From an uncultured Rivibacter sp. (GTDB lineage: Bacteria > Pseudomonadota > Gammaproteobacteria > Burkholderiales > Burkholderiaceae): DNA of 64,000 nt. Of the stretch, positions 9,501 to 17,114 are shown piece by piece. The DNA lies in the NCBI GenBank assembly GCA_946480925.1, contig CAMLLU010000024.1, forward strand, positions 6,685-70,684. Direction: 5' to 3'. Within the stretch, counting starts at the first letter, position 1. Each line of letters begins with the position of its first letter. Both the position numbers and the translations under genes were made by a program. The notes beneath the pieces are model-generated. The model saw only the letters and a program-made list of their open reading frames with translations. It made no database searches and was not told the DNA's origin.

Positions 9501-10070
9501 TGGTTCGCGCCGCACTTCGAATTCCGCTTCCCGATGGTGGGCGAGGTGAACGTGGCCGGCATCCACCTCACGCTGCGCAACGCACTCGAGCCCTGGCACG
9601 TGATGGGCGAGGAGGGGGCCGCTGGCAGCACGGTGCGGTATGTCGATTCGTCGCTCGAGCGGCTGGAAGTCAAGGCCACGGGGCTCAACGGCAACCGCTA
9701 CGTCGTCACCGTCAACGGCCAGGCGATCGCGTTGCAGCCCACCGGCCGCGTGGCCGAGCACGTGGCCGGTGTGCGCTACCGAGCCTGGCAGCCCGTCTCG
9801 GCCCTGCACCCGACCATCGGCGTGCATGCGCCGCTCACCTTCGACATCGTGGACACGTGGCTGGATCGTTCGCTGGGGGGCTGCCGCTATCATGTTTCCC
9901 ACCCGGGCGGGCGCAACTACGACACCTTCCCGGTCAATGCCTACGAGGCGGAGAGCCGACGCTTGGCGCGCTTCTTCAAGCTGGGGCACACCCCGGGGCA
10001 GCTGCAGGTGCAGCATGCTCCGCCCAGCCAGGAGTTCCCCTTCACCGTCGACCTGCGCCAAGTTCCTTGA
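6591..10070 (+). CDS. Transglutaminase-like protein fused to DUF2126
   Basis: An 1159-residue protein starting at GTG 6591, after a strong AGGAGG at 6580-6585. Order: bacterial transglutaminase N-terminal beta domain (about 3-85), transglutaminase core (about 165-270) with Cys in SGSCRDTGW, His in DLHAWCEVY and Asp in GLDPTSG, so the Cys-His-Asp triad is complete, then a long DUF2126 region (about 330-1150). DUF2126 proteins are known partners of circularly permuted ATP-grasp and alpha-E proteins in predicted peptide-tagging systems. No signal peptide or membrane segment, so probably cytoplasmic. Residues about 138-163 are encoded by a GC-rich repeat inserted in frame. The ATP-grasp gene follows after 15 nt. 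The biochemical reaction is unproven for the family. Confidence 0.9.
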   Translation: MAIHVALNHVTHYRYDRRVGLSPQVVRLRPAPHCRTPILSYSLRVEPAQHFINWQQDPFSNYLARLVFPEKTTEFKITVDLVAEMSVYNPFDFFLEPSAEQYPFSYEKDLEHDLAPYLVCDPLTPRFAAFVESIPRGDDGPQTPSASPPEGGLPLGAARRGKKVRTIDFLVGLNQRLQKDIRYLIRMEPGVQTPEETLELASGSCRDTGWLLVQALRHLGLAARFVSGYLIQLKPDVKALDGPTGAEVDFTDLHAWCEVYLPGAGWIGLDPTSGLLAGEGHIPVACTPEPSSAAPVAGAVDECEVEFGHEMSVTRVYESPRVTKPYTEEQWQQVLDLGHAVDRELDAMDVRLTMGGEPTFVSVEDRDGAEWNTAALGPTKRGYATELVQKLRAKYGEGGFLHFGQGKWYPGEQLPRWALSVFWRTDGEPCWSDPALFADEREPSRYTEQDAQRFIHALTGKLGLGPQYIQPGYEDTWYYLWRERRLPVNVDPFDARLDDEMERERLRRVFSQGLDRVVGYMLPLKREWSVGLNGPTWVTGPWFFRDERMYLFPGDSPMGYRLPLDSLPWVNEADRSYQIEQDPYAPRDRLRPTAEIRSQYSGQPVAHTPPEAPSTGWRGRIGVPTAGHAPVSHGERGVEEKPQRFESAHWITRTAMCVEARGGVLYVFMPPLAELDDYLDLLAAVEATAAELNVKLVLEGYPPPRDPRLKVLQVTPDPGVIEVNIHPASSWDELVDHTEFLYQAAHESRLSTEKFMVDGRHTGTGGGNHFVLGGATPGNSPFLRRPDLLPSLLTYWHNHPSLSYLFSGLFIGPTSQAPRIDEARNDQIYEVEIALREIERQAGLTAETPPWLIDRTLRNLLIDVTGNTHRAEFCIDKLYSPDGPTGRLGLLELRAFEMPPHARMSLVQQLLLRALVAWFWREPYTGRGATRLTRWGTGLHDRFLLPTFVQMDFDDVLVELTRAGFTFDPAWFAPHFEFRFPMVGEVNVAGIHLTLRNALEPWHVMGEEGAAGSTVRYVDSSLERLEVKATGLNGNRYVVTVNGQAIALQPTGRVAEHVAGVRYRAWQPVSALHPTIGVHAPLTFDIVDTWLDRSLGGCRYHVSHPGGRNYDTFPVNAYEAESRRLARFFKLGHTPGQLQVQHAPPSQEFPFTVDLRQVP
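6995..7080 (+). repeat. GC-rich hairpin repeat inserted in frame in the transglutaminase-DUF2126 gene
   Basis: The stretch contains CGCCTTCAGCG (7018-7028), then CCCCCC-GA-GGGGGG and more GC-rich sequence. It encodes a low-complexity Gly/Pro/Ala-rich segment between the N-terminal beta domain and the transglutaminase core. The CGCCTTCAGCG core followed by a C-run recurs on the minus strand at 22120-22130, in the DUF58 gene. The reading frame stays open, so the element is tolerated as a linker. Confidence 0.6.
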
Positions 10071-10085
10071 TTTCCGGCGCATGGG

Positions 10086-12707
10086 ATGCAGCAGTCCACC
10101 CTCGAGTTCGATACCAGTGCCAGCTTTGCCGACGCCGCGGCGCACGCGGTGCTGCATGCCTCCAAGGCGGCCGACCCCGGCCACTACGACGAGCTGATCG
10201 ACCCGAGCGGCCAGGCACTGCGCCCGGCCTGGCGCGAATTCGTGAGCCTGCTGGGGCCCGACGGGCTGAGCAGCATGGAGCGCCGCCACGCGCAGATCGA
10301 GCGGCAGATCCACGAGAACGGCGTCACCTACAACGTCTTTTCCGACAGCGGCGGCCCCACGCGGCCGTGGTCGCTGGGGCTCCTGCCGTTCCTCATCGAG
10401 CCGGCGGACTGGCGGCACATCGAAGCCGGCGTGGCGCAGCGCGCCGAGCTGCTGCAGACCTTGCTCGCCGACGTATACGGCCCGCAGCAACTGCTGCAAG
10501 ACGGCCTGCTGCCCAGCGCGCTGGTGCAGGGCCACCCCGGCTACCTGCGCGCGCTGCAGGGGGTGGTGCCGGTGGGCGGCAAGCACCTGCACATCGTGGC
10601 CTTCGACCTGGCGCGCGGGCCCGACGCCAACTGGTGGGTGGTGGGCCAGCGCACGCAGTCGCCCTCGGGCCTGGGCTATGTGATGGAGAACCGGCTCATC
10701 ACGTCGCGCCTGTTCCCCGAGGCCTTCCGCGAGCTGCGCGTGCAGCACCTGGCCTCGGGCTACCGCCGCCTGCTCGACACGCTGCAGCAGCTGGCCACGC
10801 CCTGCGCCGACGGCCACGCGCCGCGGCTGGCGCTGCTCACGCCCGGGCCCTATAGCGAAACCTATTTCGAGCATGCCTACCTGGCGCGCTACCTGGGCCT
10901 GCCGCTGGTGGAAGGCGGCGACCTCACGGTGCGCGACGACCGGCTCTACCTCAAGACCGTGCAGGGGCTCGAGCCTATCCATGGCCTGCTGCGCCGCCTC
11001 GACGACGACTACTGCGACCCGCTGGAGCTGCGTGCGGATTCGACGCTGGGCGTGCCGGGGCTGCTGCAGGTCATTCGCGCCGGGCGCGTGGTGGTGACCA
11101 ACGCACTGGGCGCGGGCTTCCTGGAGTCGCCTGCCATCCAGGGTTTCCTGCCAGCCATCGCAGAGCAGTTGCTGGGCCAGCCGCTTTCACTGCCTGGCCT
11201 GCCCACCTGGTGGTGCGGCGAGCGCGCGGCGTGGGACGCGGCGCGTGAGTCGGGCCAGGTGGGCGTGGTGCGCGCGACCTACCCGCGCGCCACCGGCCGC
11301 GGCGTGGACCCTGGCATCGGCGCGCCGCTGAACGACGCCACCATGCCCGAGTGGCGTGCCCGGATCGACGCCGACCCCGACGCCTACACCCTTCGCGGCT
11401 ATCTGCCGTTTTCACAGACGCCGTGGTGGGCGGCGGGCCAGTTCCTGCCGCGCACGGCCATGCTGCGCGTCTATGCCATCGCCGATGCGCAAGGCGGCTG
11501 GAAGGTGCTGCCCGGCGGCATGACGCGCATCGCGCAGCACGATCCCGACGTGGTGTCGATGCAGCATGGCGGCAGCAGCCTGGACACCTGGGTCATGACC
11601 GACGGCCCGGTCGATACCTTTTCGATGCTGCAGCAGCGCCTGCGCATCGACGACCTTGCAGGGCGCGCGCGGCCGGTGTCCAGCCGCACCGCCGAGAACC
11701 TGTTCTGGATGGGCCGCTACACCGAGCGTACCGAACAGCTCGTGCGGCTCACCATGGCGACTTCCACGCTGGTCGATGAAGACGACGACACGCCCGAAGC
11801 GCTGCTCGACGCGGTGACCGAACTCGCGCGCAACACCGGCCTGGCGCCTTTCGGCTCGCCCAGCCTGGCGCAGGCACCGCGCATCTTCGAGCGAGCGGTG
11901 GTGGCAGCGCTGGGCGACGCGCAAGGCGAGCGCAGCATTGCGTTCAACCTGGCCTCGCTGGGCCGCGCCGCGGGTGCCCTGCGCGACCGGCTGTCGCCCG
12001 AGCACTGGCGGCTGGTGCGCAAGATGAGCGAGGACTTCGAAGCGCGCATGGCCTGGGTGGCGGCCTCCGAAGTGTCCGGCGGTGCCGGCTTCGCCGCAGC
12101 CGAACTGCAGGAAGCGCTCGAACACCTTGCCGACCAGCTGGCCGCCGTGACCGGCGCGCAAACCGACCGCATGACGCGCGACGACGGCTGGCGCCTGCTC
12201 ACGGTCGGGCGGCTCATCGAGCGCCTGGTGGGCGTGGCCAGCACGCTGCACGCCTTCTTTGCCGGCCGTGCGGTGTATGGGGTGCAGGGCTTCGACATGC
12301 TGCTTGCGTTGTTCGACAGCACCATCACCTTCCGCGCACGCTACCAGCGCCGCCAGGACCTGCTGGCCCTGGTGGACTTGCTGGTGTTGGACGAATCGAA
12401 CCCCCGCGCGCTGGCCTGCGTGCTGCGCCGCCTGCGCGCCGAGCTGCGCAAGCTGCCGCAGGCTGGCGGCCCGGTCGAAGGCCTGCTGGCGCTGCTGCCG
12501 CAGGAAGGGGCAGGCGCCACGCTCGCCGAGCTGCAGGGCCGGCGCGACCGCGAGACCGACCCGAGCGCCCCCAGTGGTGATGCACACGACGACCGCATCC
12601 TGGCCCTTTGCGAGCGGCTCATGGAGGCCGGTGCGCGCCTGTCCGACGAGGTCGGCCGCCGCTACTTCGCCCATGCCGATGGATACGAACAGCACCTCAG
12701 CGCCTGA
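10086..12707 (+). CDS. Circularly permuted ATP-grasp protein fused to alpha-E domain
   Basis: An 873-residue fusion. Residues about 60-520 resemble the circularly permuted ATP-grasp family (DUF404/DUF407), with LLTPGPYSETYFEHAYLAR, a GYVMENRLITSR segment and LPGGMTRIA. Residues about 530-860 are an alpha-E helical domain that begins SSRTAENLFWMGRYTERTEQ. ATP-grasp enzymes form amide bonds through acyl phosphates, and this subfamily is predicted to ligate amino acids or peptides. It lies between two transglutaminase-fold genes and overlaps the downstream one by 35 nt. The second set (13717-16264) encodes the same two domains as separate proteins. Function is inferred from families and context. 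Confidence 0.9.
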   Translation: MQQSTLEFDTSASFADAAAHAVLHASKAADPGHYDELIDPSGQALRPAWREFVSLLGPDGLSSMERRHAQIERQIHENGVTYNVFSDSGGPTRPWSLGLLPFLIEPADWRHIEAGVAQRAELLQTLLADVYGPQQLLQDGLLPSALVQGHPGYLRALQGVVPVGGKHLHIVAFDLARGPDANWWVVGQRTQSPSGLGYVMENRLITSRLFPEAFRELRVQHLASGYRRLLDTLQQLATPCADGHAPRLALLTPGPYSETYFEHAYLARYLGLPLVEGGDLTVRDDRLYLKTVQGLEPIHGLLRRLDDDYCDPLELRADSTLGVPGLLQVIRAGRVVVTNALGAGFLESPAIQGFLPAIAEQLLGQPLSLPGLPTWWCGERAAWDAARESGQVGVVRATYPRATGRGVDPGIGAPLNDATMPEWRARIDADPDAYTLRGYLPFSQTPWWAAGQFLPRTAMLRVYAIADAQGGWKVLPGGMTRIAQHDPDVVSMQHGGSSLDTWVMTDGPVDTFSMLQQRLRIDDLAGRARPVSSRTAENLFWMGRYTERTEQLVRLTMATSTLVDEDDDTPEALLDAVTELARNTGLAPFGSPSLAQAPRIFERAVVAALGDAQGERSIAFNLASLGRAAGALRDRLSPEHWRLVRKMSEDFEARMAWVAASEVSGGAGFAAAELQEALEHLADQLAAVTGAQTDRMTRDDGWRLLTVGRLIERLVGVASTLHAFFAGRAVYGVQGFDMLLALFDSTITFRARYQRRQDLLALVDLLVLDESNPRALACVLRRLRAELRKLPQAGGPVEGLLALLPQEGAGATLAELQGRRDRETDPSAPSGDAHDDRILALCERLMEAGARLSDEVGRRYFAHADGYEQHLSA

Positions 12708-13635
12708 GGCCGCGGCGGCCGTGCCGCCGGCACCTGTGCTGCTGCGGGTGGAGCACGAAACCCGCTACCAGTACACGAGCCCGGTGGAACTGGCTCACCA
12801 CATGACCTTCCTGCGGCCGCTGGAAGACGAGCATCAGCGGCTCGAGATCTTCGAGATGCAGGTGGAGCCCAAGCCCAGCCATCACAGCATCGGGCGCGAC
12901 ACCTTCGGCAACAGCCGCAGCTTCTTCAGCATCACCGCGCCGCACGAGTCGCTGCGGGTGCGCGCCAGCAGCCTGGTGCGCGTGGCACCGCGCCATGGCG
13001 GGCTGCGGCCTGCCGAGTCGCCGGCGTGGGAGTTGCTGCGCGAGCGGTTGCGCTTCATTGCCGGCGAACGCTATGAGCCGGCCACGGAGTTCGTGTTCCC
13101 GTCGCCCATGGCGCCACTGCACCGCGAGCTTCTTGCCTATGCGAAGCCTTCATTTGCGGCGGGGCGGCCGGTGGCCGAGGCGGCCATCGAGCTGATGCAG
13201 CGGGTGCATCGCGACTTCCGCTACGAGCCGCAGAGCACCCAGGTCAACACGCCAGTGCTGCAGGCTTTCGAGCAGAAGCGCGGCGTGTGCCAGGACTTCG
13301 CGCACGTGATGATCGGCTGCCTGCGCAGCCTCGGGCTCGCAGCGCGCTACGTGAGCGGCTATCTGCTCACCGAACCGCCGCCCGGCCAGCCGCGGCTGCA
13401 GGGTGCCGACGCCTCGCATGCGTGGGTGTCGGTGTATGCGCCGGGTGCCTCGGCCGACGGTGACTGGCTGGAACTCGACCCTACCAACGACTGCGTGCCC
13501 GCGACCTCGCATGTGCGATTGGCGGTCGGGCGCGACTATGGCGACGTGACGCCGCTGAAGGGCGTGATCCGCGGCGGCGGGCAGCACACGCTCGCGGTGC
13601 GCGTGAGCACGGAAGCGGTGCCGCAATGGGTGTGA
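12673..13635 (+). CDS. Transglutaminase-like cysteine protease-fold protein
   Basis: A 320-residue protein with the N-terminal transglutaminase beta domain (about 25-110) and a core with Cys in GVCQDFAHVMIG, His in SHAWVSVY and Asp in LDPTND, so the triad looks active. No signal peptide; probably cytoplasmic. The start is uncertain: ATG 12673 and ATG 12679 both lie inside the upstream gene's last codons, neither has a good ribosome-binding site, and a GTG near 12737 would remove the overlap. It closes the first gene set. In this system the protein is thought to hydrolyse or transfer isopeptide or amide bonds made by the ATP-grasp partner. Confidence 0.88.
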   Translation: MPMDTNSTSAPEAAAAVPPAPVLLRVEHETRYQYTSPVELAHHMTFLRPLEDEHQRLEIFEMQVEPKPSHHSIGRDTFGNSRSFFSITAPHESLRVRASSLVRVAPRHGGLRPAESPAWELLRERLRFIAGERYEPATEFVFPSPMAPLHRELLAYAKPSFAAGRPVAEAAIELMQRVHRDFRYEPQSTQVNTPVLQAFEQKRGVCQDFAHVMIGCLRSLGLAARYVSGYLLTEPPPGQPRLQGADASHAWVSVYAPGASADGDWLELDPTNDCVPATSHVRLAVGRDYGDVTPLKGVIRGGGQHTLAVRVSTEAVPQWV

Positions 13636-13671
13636 AGGGCGGTTCGCAGCAATTGCCCGGAAGCCCCAAAT

Positions 13672-13687
13672 TGGCACAATCCGTGCA
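13672..13687 (+). promoter_or_regulatory. Sigma-54-like -24/-12 promoter of the second ATP-grasp gene set
   Basis: TGGCAC, AATCC, GTGCA fits TGGCAC-N5-TTGCW with one mismatch in the -12 box. Transcription would begin near 13698, which excludes the upstream in-frame GTG (13696) and supports ATG 13717, preceded by AAGGGG, as the start of the next gene. Confidence 0.55.
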
Positions 13688-13716
13688 TTAGCGACGTGCA
13701 ACGAAAGGGGACGCGA

Positions 13717-15150
13717 ATGCAGCCGTACGACGAGATGCACGCCAGCAGCACTCGGGTGCGTGACCACTACAGCCAGTACGACCGCTGGCTCGCACGCCAG
13801 CCGCGCGAGATGATGAGGACCCGGCGAGACGAAGCCGAGATGATCTTCCGCCGCGTCGGCATCACCTTCGCCGTGTACGGCACGAAAGACGAAGACGGCG
13901 CGGGCACCGAGCGCCTCATTCCCTTCGACCTGATCCCGCGCATCATCCCGTCGCACGAGTGGCGCGAGATGGAGCGCGGCCTGCGCCAGCGCGTCACCGC
14001 GCTCAACCGCTTCATCCACGACGTTTACCACGACCAGGAAATCATCAAGGCCGGCCTCGTGCCCGCGGAGCAGGTGTTCAAGAACGCGCAGTTCCGCCCC
14101 GAGATGATGGGCGTGGACGTGCCGGGCAACATCTACTCGCACATCGCCGGCATCGACATCGTGCGCGCAGGCAACCCTGATGGCTCGGGCAGCTACTACG
14201 TGCTCGAAGACAACCTGCGGGTGCCCAGCGGCGTGAGCTACATGCTCGAGAACCGCAAGATGATGATGCGGCTGTTCCCCGACCTCTTCGGCGAGCACCG
14301 CGTGGCCCCGGTGGCGCATTACCCCGACCTGCTGCTCGAAACCCTGCGCGCCGTGGCGCCGGCCGGCGTGAACGAGCCCACGGTGGTGGTGCTCACCCCC
14401 GGCATGTACAACTCGGCCTACTTCGAGCACGCCTTCCTCGCGCAGCAGATGGGCGTGGAGCTGGTGGAGGGGCAGGACCTCTTCGTGCGCGACAACTACC
14501 TCTACATGCGCACCACGCAGGGCCCGAAGCGGGTGGACGTGATCTACCGCCGCGTGGACGACGACTTCCTCGACCCGCTGGTGTTCCGGCCCGATTCGAC
14601 CCTCGGCTGCGCGGGCCTCCTGAGCGTGTACCGCGCCGGCAACGTGGCACTGTGCAACGCCATCGGTACCGGCGTGGCCGACGACAAGTCGATCTACCCC
14701 TACGTGCCGAAGATGATCGAGTTCTACCTCGGCGAAAAGCCCATCCTGCACAACGTGCCCACGCACCTGTGCCGTGAGCCCGAAGACCTGAAATACGTGC
14801 TCGCCCACCTGCCCGAGCTGGTGGTGAAGGAAGTGCACGGCGCCGGCGGCTACGGCATGCTGGTGGGGCCCGCGGCCACCAAGGACGAGATCGCCGCCTT
14901 CCGCGAGCAGCTCATCCTCAACCCGAGCAACTACATCGCCCAGCCCACGCTGAGCCTGTCCACCTGTCCCACCTTCGTGGAAAGCGGCGTCGCGCCACGC
15001 CACATCGACCTGCGGCCCTTCGTGCTGTCGGGCAAGACGGTGCAGATGGTGCCGGGCGGGCTGACCCGCGTGGCGCTGAAAGAGGGCTCGCTCGTGGTGA
15101 ACAGCAGCCAGGGCGGCGGTACGAAAGACACCTGGGTGCTGGAGGCATGA
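13717..15150 (+). CDS. Circularly permuted ATP-grasp protein (predicted peptide ligase)
   Basis: A 477-residue stand-alone circularly permuted ATP-grasp protein, paralogous to the N-terminal half of the 10086-12707 fusion. Shared landmarks: YMLENRKMMMRLFPDLF, VVLTPGMYNSAYFEHAFLAQ, FRPDSTLGCAGLLSVYRAG, VKEVHGAGGYGMLVGP and MVPGGLTRVAL. The glycine-rich loop and acidic residues expected for ATP/Mg binding are present. Start ATG 13717 has AAGGGG 6 nt upstream. Its stop overlaps the next open frame as ATGA (15147-15150), the original coupling point to the alpha-E gene. It is predicted to activate a carboxylate for amide formation; the substrate is unknown. Confidence 0.9.
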   Translation: MQPYDEMHASSTRVRDHYSQYDRWLARQPREMMRTRRDEAEMIFRRVGITFAVYGTKDEDGAGTERLIPFDLIPRIIPSHEWREMERGLRQRVTALNRFIHDVYHDQEIIKAGLVPAEQVFKNAQFRPEMMGVDVPGNIYSHIAGIDIVRAGNPDGSGSYYVLEDNLRVPSGVSYMLENRKMMMRLFPDLFGEHRVAPVAHYPDLLLETLRAVAPAGVNEPTVVVLTPGMYNSAYFEHAFLAQQMGVELVEGQDLFVRDNYLYMRTTQGPKRVDVIYRRVDDDFLDPLVFRPDSTLGCAGLLSVYRAGNVALCNAIGTGVADDKSIYPYVPKMIEFYLGEKPILHNVPTHLCREPEDLKYVLAHLPELVVKEVHGAGGYGMLVGPAATKDEIAAFREQLILNPSNYIAQPTLSLSTCPTFVESGVAPRHIDLRPFVLSGKTVQMVPGGLTRVALKEGSLVVNSSQGGGTKDTWVLEA

Positions 15151-15302
15151 CGATGCTGTCGCGGACTGCAGATCACTTGTTCTGGATGGCTCGTTATATG
15201 GAGCGGGCCGGTCAAGGCGCGCAGCGCCTTGCGGCGAAGCCGGCACAACACGGCGGCGTGCGTAGCACGCTGCGGGGTCCTCGGCCCTCGGAGGTGAAGT
15301 GA
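15147..15302 (+). pseudogene. Displaced 5' copy of the alpha-E gene (51-codon open frame)
   Basis: This frame starts in ATGA overlap with the upstream stop. Residues 3-21 of its product, LSRTADHLFWMARYMERA plus the initiating Met, are identical to the first 19 residues of the true alpha-E protein at 15302. The DNA of the two copies differs at about ten positions, all synonymous. After codon 21 the frame runs into a GC-rich hairpin repeat and ends in TGA, which overlaps the ATG of the intact gene. It could be translated as a short leader that couples the two cistrons, or be a relic of a repeat insertion. Confidence 0.7.
15213..15290 (+). repeat. GC-rich hairpin repeat splitting the 5' end of the alpha-E gene
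   Basis: Two perfect stems are visible: CAAGGCGC (15213-15220) with GCGCCTTG (15224-15231), and GCGTGC (15256-15261) with GCACGC (15265-15270). The element lies exactly between two copies of the alpha-E start. Its right end is followed by GGAGGTGA, the Shine-Dalgarno now used by the intact gene. Confidence 0.6.
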
Positions 15303-16264
15303 TGCTCTCTAGGACTGCAGACCATCTCTTCTGGATGGCGCGTTACATGGAACGGGCCGAGAACACCGCGCGGATGCTGGACGTCAACTACCAGACGGCC
15401 TTGCTGCCTCAGTCTGCTGCTGCAGCGGAGCAGGGCTGGCGTGGCCTGTTGAGCATCTCCGAGCTGCTGCACGAGTTCCACAAGCGGCACGACACCGTGA
15501 ACGCGCGCACGGTGATGGACTTCATGGTGAGCGATGAGAACAACTCGTCGAGCATCCTCACCTGCCTGCGGGCCGCGCGCGAAAATGCACGGGCCGTGCG
15601 TGGAGCCCTCACCACCGAAGTGTGGGAGATGCAGAACCAGACCTGGCTCGAGTTCAACCGCCTGCTCAAGGCCGGCACGCTGCAGCGTGACCCGGGCGAG
15701 TTCTTCGAGTGGGTGAAGTTCCGCTCGCATCTCTCGCGCGGCGTGACGCTGGGCACCATGCTGCAGGACGAAGCCTTCCACTTCCTGCGCATCGGCACCT
15801 TCCTCGAGCGCGCCGACAACACGGCACGATTGCTCGACGTGAAGTTCCATTCGGCGCAGAGCGAGTTCTTCGGCGCCGGCCAGGCACGCGACCAGCAGGA
15901 GGTGGACTTCTATCACTGGTCGGCCATCCTGCGGTCGGTGTCGGGCTTCGAGGTGTACCGCAAGGTCTACCGCAACGTGATACGCCCCGAGCGCGTGGCC
16001 GAGCTGCTGATCCTGCGGCCCGACATGCCGCGGTCTCTTGCAGCGTGCGTGAACGAGATGGTCGACAACCTGCGCATGGTGGCCAACGAGCAGAGCCACG
16101 AAACCTTGCGCCGCGCCGGTCGGTTGCGCGCCGACCTGCAGTTCGGCCGCATCGATGAAATTCTTGCGACCGGCCTGCACGCCTTTCTCACGCAGTTTCT
16201 CGACCGCGTGGGCGACCTGGGTTTGGGCATCAGCCGAGACTTCCTGGTTCCAGTGAACGCTTGA
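15302..16264 (+). CDS. Alpha-E domain protein
   Basis: A 320-residue, mostly alpha-helical protein of the alpha-E (DUF403) family, beginning MLSRTADHLFWMARYMERAE. Alpha-E proteins are found almost only beside circularly permuted ATP-grasp and transglutaminase genes and are regarded as accessory or substrate-binding subunits. ATG 15302 is chosen because GGAGG (15290-15294) lies 7 nt upstream; an in-frame GTG at 15299 is less well placed. The ATG overlaps the TGA of the short displaced 5' copy, so re-initiation is likely. The next transglutaminase gene starts 19 nt downstream. Confidence 0.9.
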   Translation: MLSRTADHLFWMARYMERAENTARMLDVNYQTALLPQSAAAAEQGWRGLLSISELLHEFHKRHDTVNARTVMDFMVSDENNSSSILTCLRAARENARAVRGALTTEVWEMQNQTWLEFNRLLKAGTLQRDPGEFFEWVKFRSHLSRGVTLGTMLQDEAFHFLRIGTFLERADNTARLLDVKFHSAQSEFFGAGQARDQQEVDFYHWSAILRSVSGFEVYRKVYRNVIRPERVAELLILRPDMPRSLAACVNEMVDNLRMVANEQSHETLRRAGRLRADLQFGRIDEILATGLHAFLTQFLDRVGDLGLGISRDFLVPVNA

Positions 16265-16283
16265 TTGAAGGAAGGGGGCGCGT

Positions 16284-17078
16284 ATGCGTCTGCGCATCGA
16301 GCACAGCACGCACTACGGCTACAGCCATGTGGTGCAGCATGCGATCCAGACGCTGCGGCTCACGCCGCAGAAGTCTGCGCAGCAGACCGTGCAGCAATGG
16401 CACGTGCAGGCCCCCGGCACGCTGTTCGAATCGATCGACGGCTACGGCAATCTTTCCCATACCTACACCATCAAGCGGCCGATGATGCGTGGCACCGTGC
16501 GCGCCTATGGCGTGGTCGAAACGCATGCCGATGCCGAAGTGACCGATGGGCCGGGCGCGCTGTCACCCTGGCTCTACCTGCGGCACACGCCGCTGGCTGA
16601 AGGCCACCAGCGCCTTGCCGAGTTCGCGGCCCATCATCTAGACAAGGGCGTGAACGAAGCCACGCTCGTGTCGCTCGCACGTGCCGTGTGCGAGCAGGTG
16701 AGCTATCGGCCCGGCAAGACGGATGTGGGCACCACTGCGCTGGAGGCCTTCGATTGGGGGCATGGTGTTTGCCAGGATCAGGCACACGTCTTCATTGCCG
16801 CCTGCCGTGCGCATGGCGTGCCGGCGCGTTATGTGAGCGGGTATTTCTACGCTGCCGATGCGCCCGAGCTTGCGAGTCACGCATGGGCCGATGTCTGCGT
16901 GGACCCGCAAGCGGGGCGCTGGCTGAGTATCGACATCACGCATCAATGCCTGATGGACGAGCGCCACGTCCGCCTCGCCGTGGGGCCTGACTACGCGGCT
17001 TGTCCCCCGATCAAGGGAGTGCGCATGGGCGGGGGCAGTGAGACGATGGAAGTGCAGGTGGAGATTCGACCTGTGTAG
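16284..17078 (+). CDS. Transglutaminase-like protein of the second ATP-grasp set
   Basis: A 264-residue protein. The N-terminal beta domain begins MRLRIEHSTHYGYSHVVQHA. The core has Cys in GVCQDQAHVFIAACR, His in SHAWADV and Asp in LSIDITH, so the triad is complete. It is the third transglutaminase-fold gene in 11 kb and the last gene of the second set. In many bacteria the proteasome-like Anbu peptidase gene occupies the next position; here a hemolysin III family gene follows instead. A GAAGG ribosome-binding site precedes the start. Probably cytoplasmic. Confidence 0.9.
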   Translation: MRLRIEHSTHYGYSHVVQHAIQTLRLTPQKSAQQTVQQWHVQAPGTLFESIDGYGNLSHTYTIKRPMMRGTVRAYGVVETHADAEVTDGPGALSPWLYLRHTPLAEGHQRLAEFAAHHLDKGVNEATLVSLARAVCEQVSYRPGKTDVGTTALEAFDWGHGVCQDQAHVFIAACRAHGVPARYVSGYFYAADAPELASHAWADVCVDPQAGRWLSIDITHQCLMDERHVRLAVGPDYAACPPIKGVRMGGGSETMEVQVEIRPV

Positions 17079-17085
17079 TCGGTGA

Positions 17086-17110
17086 GCCTCCTTCCTGCAG
17101 AGCAGGAGGC
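17086..17110 (+). promoter_or_regulatory. Hairpin that would sequester the hemolysin III ribosome-binding site
   Basis: GCCTCCT (17086-17092) pairs perfectly with AGGAGGC (17104-17110) around an 11-nt loop. The 3' arm is the AGGAGG Shine-Dalgarno of the gene starting at ATG 17115. Translation would need the stem to open, for example by heat, a protein or the translating upstream ribosome. Confidence 0.5.
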
Positions 17111-17114
17111 TGTC

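Noticed and set aside
7194..10982. A 1262-codon open frame antisense to the transglutaminase-DUF2126 and ATP-grasp genes
   Set aside because: Low-complexity His/Arg/Ala/Val-rich translation with no domain, fully antisense to two well-supported genes; long antisense frames are expected at this GC content.
13150..15246. A 698-codon open frame antisense to the second ATP-grasp gene
   Set aside because: Antisense shadow with biased composition; the plus-strand protein has clear family motifs.
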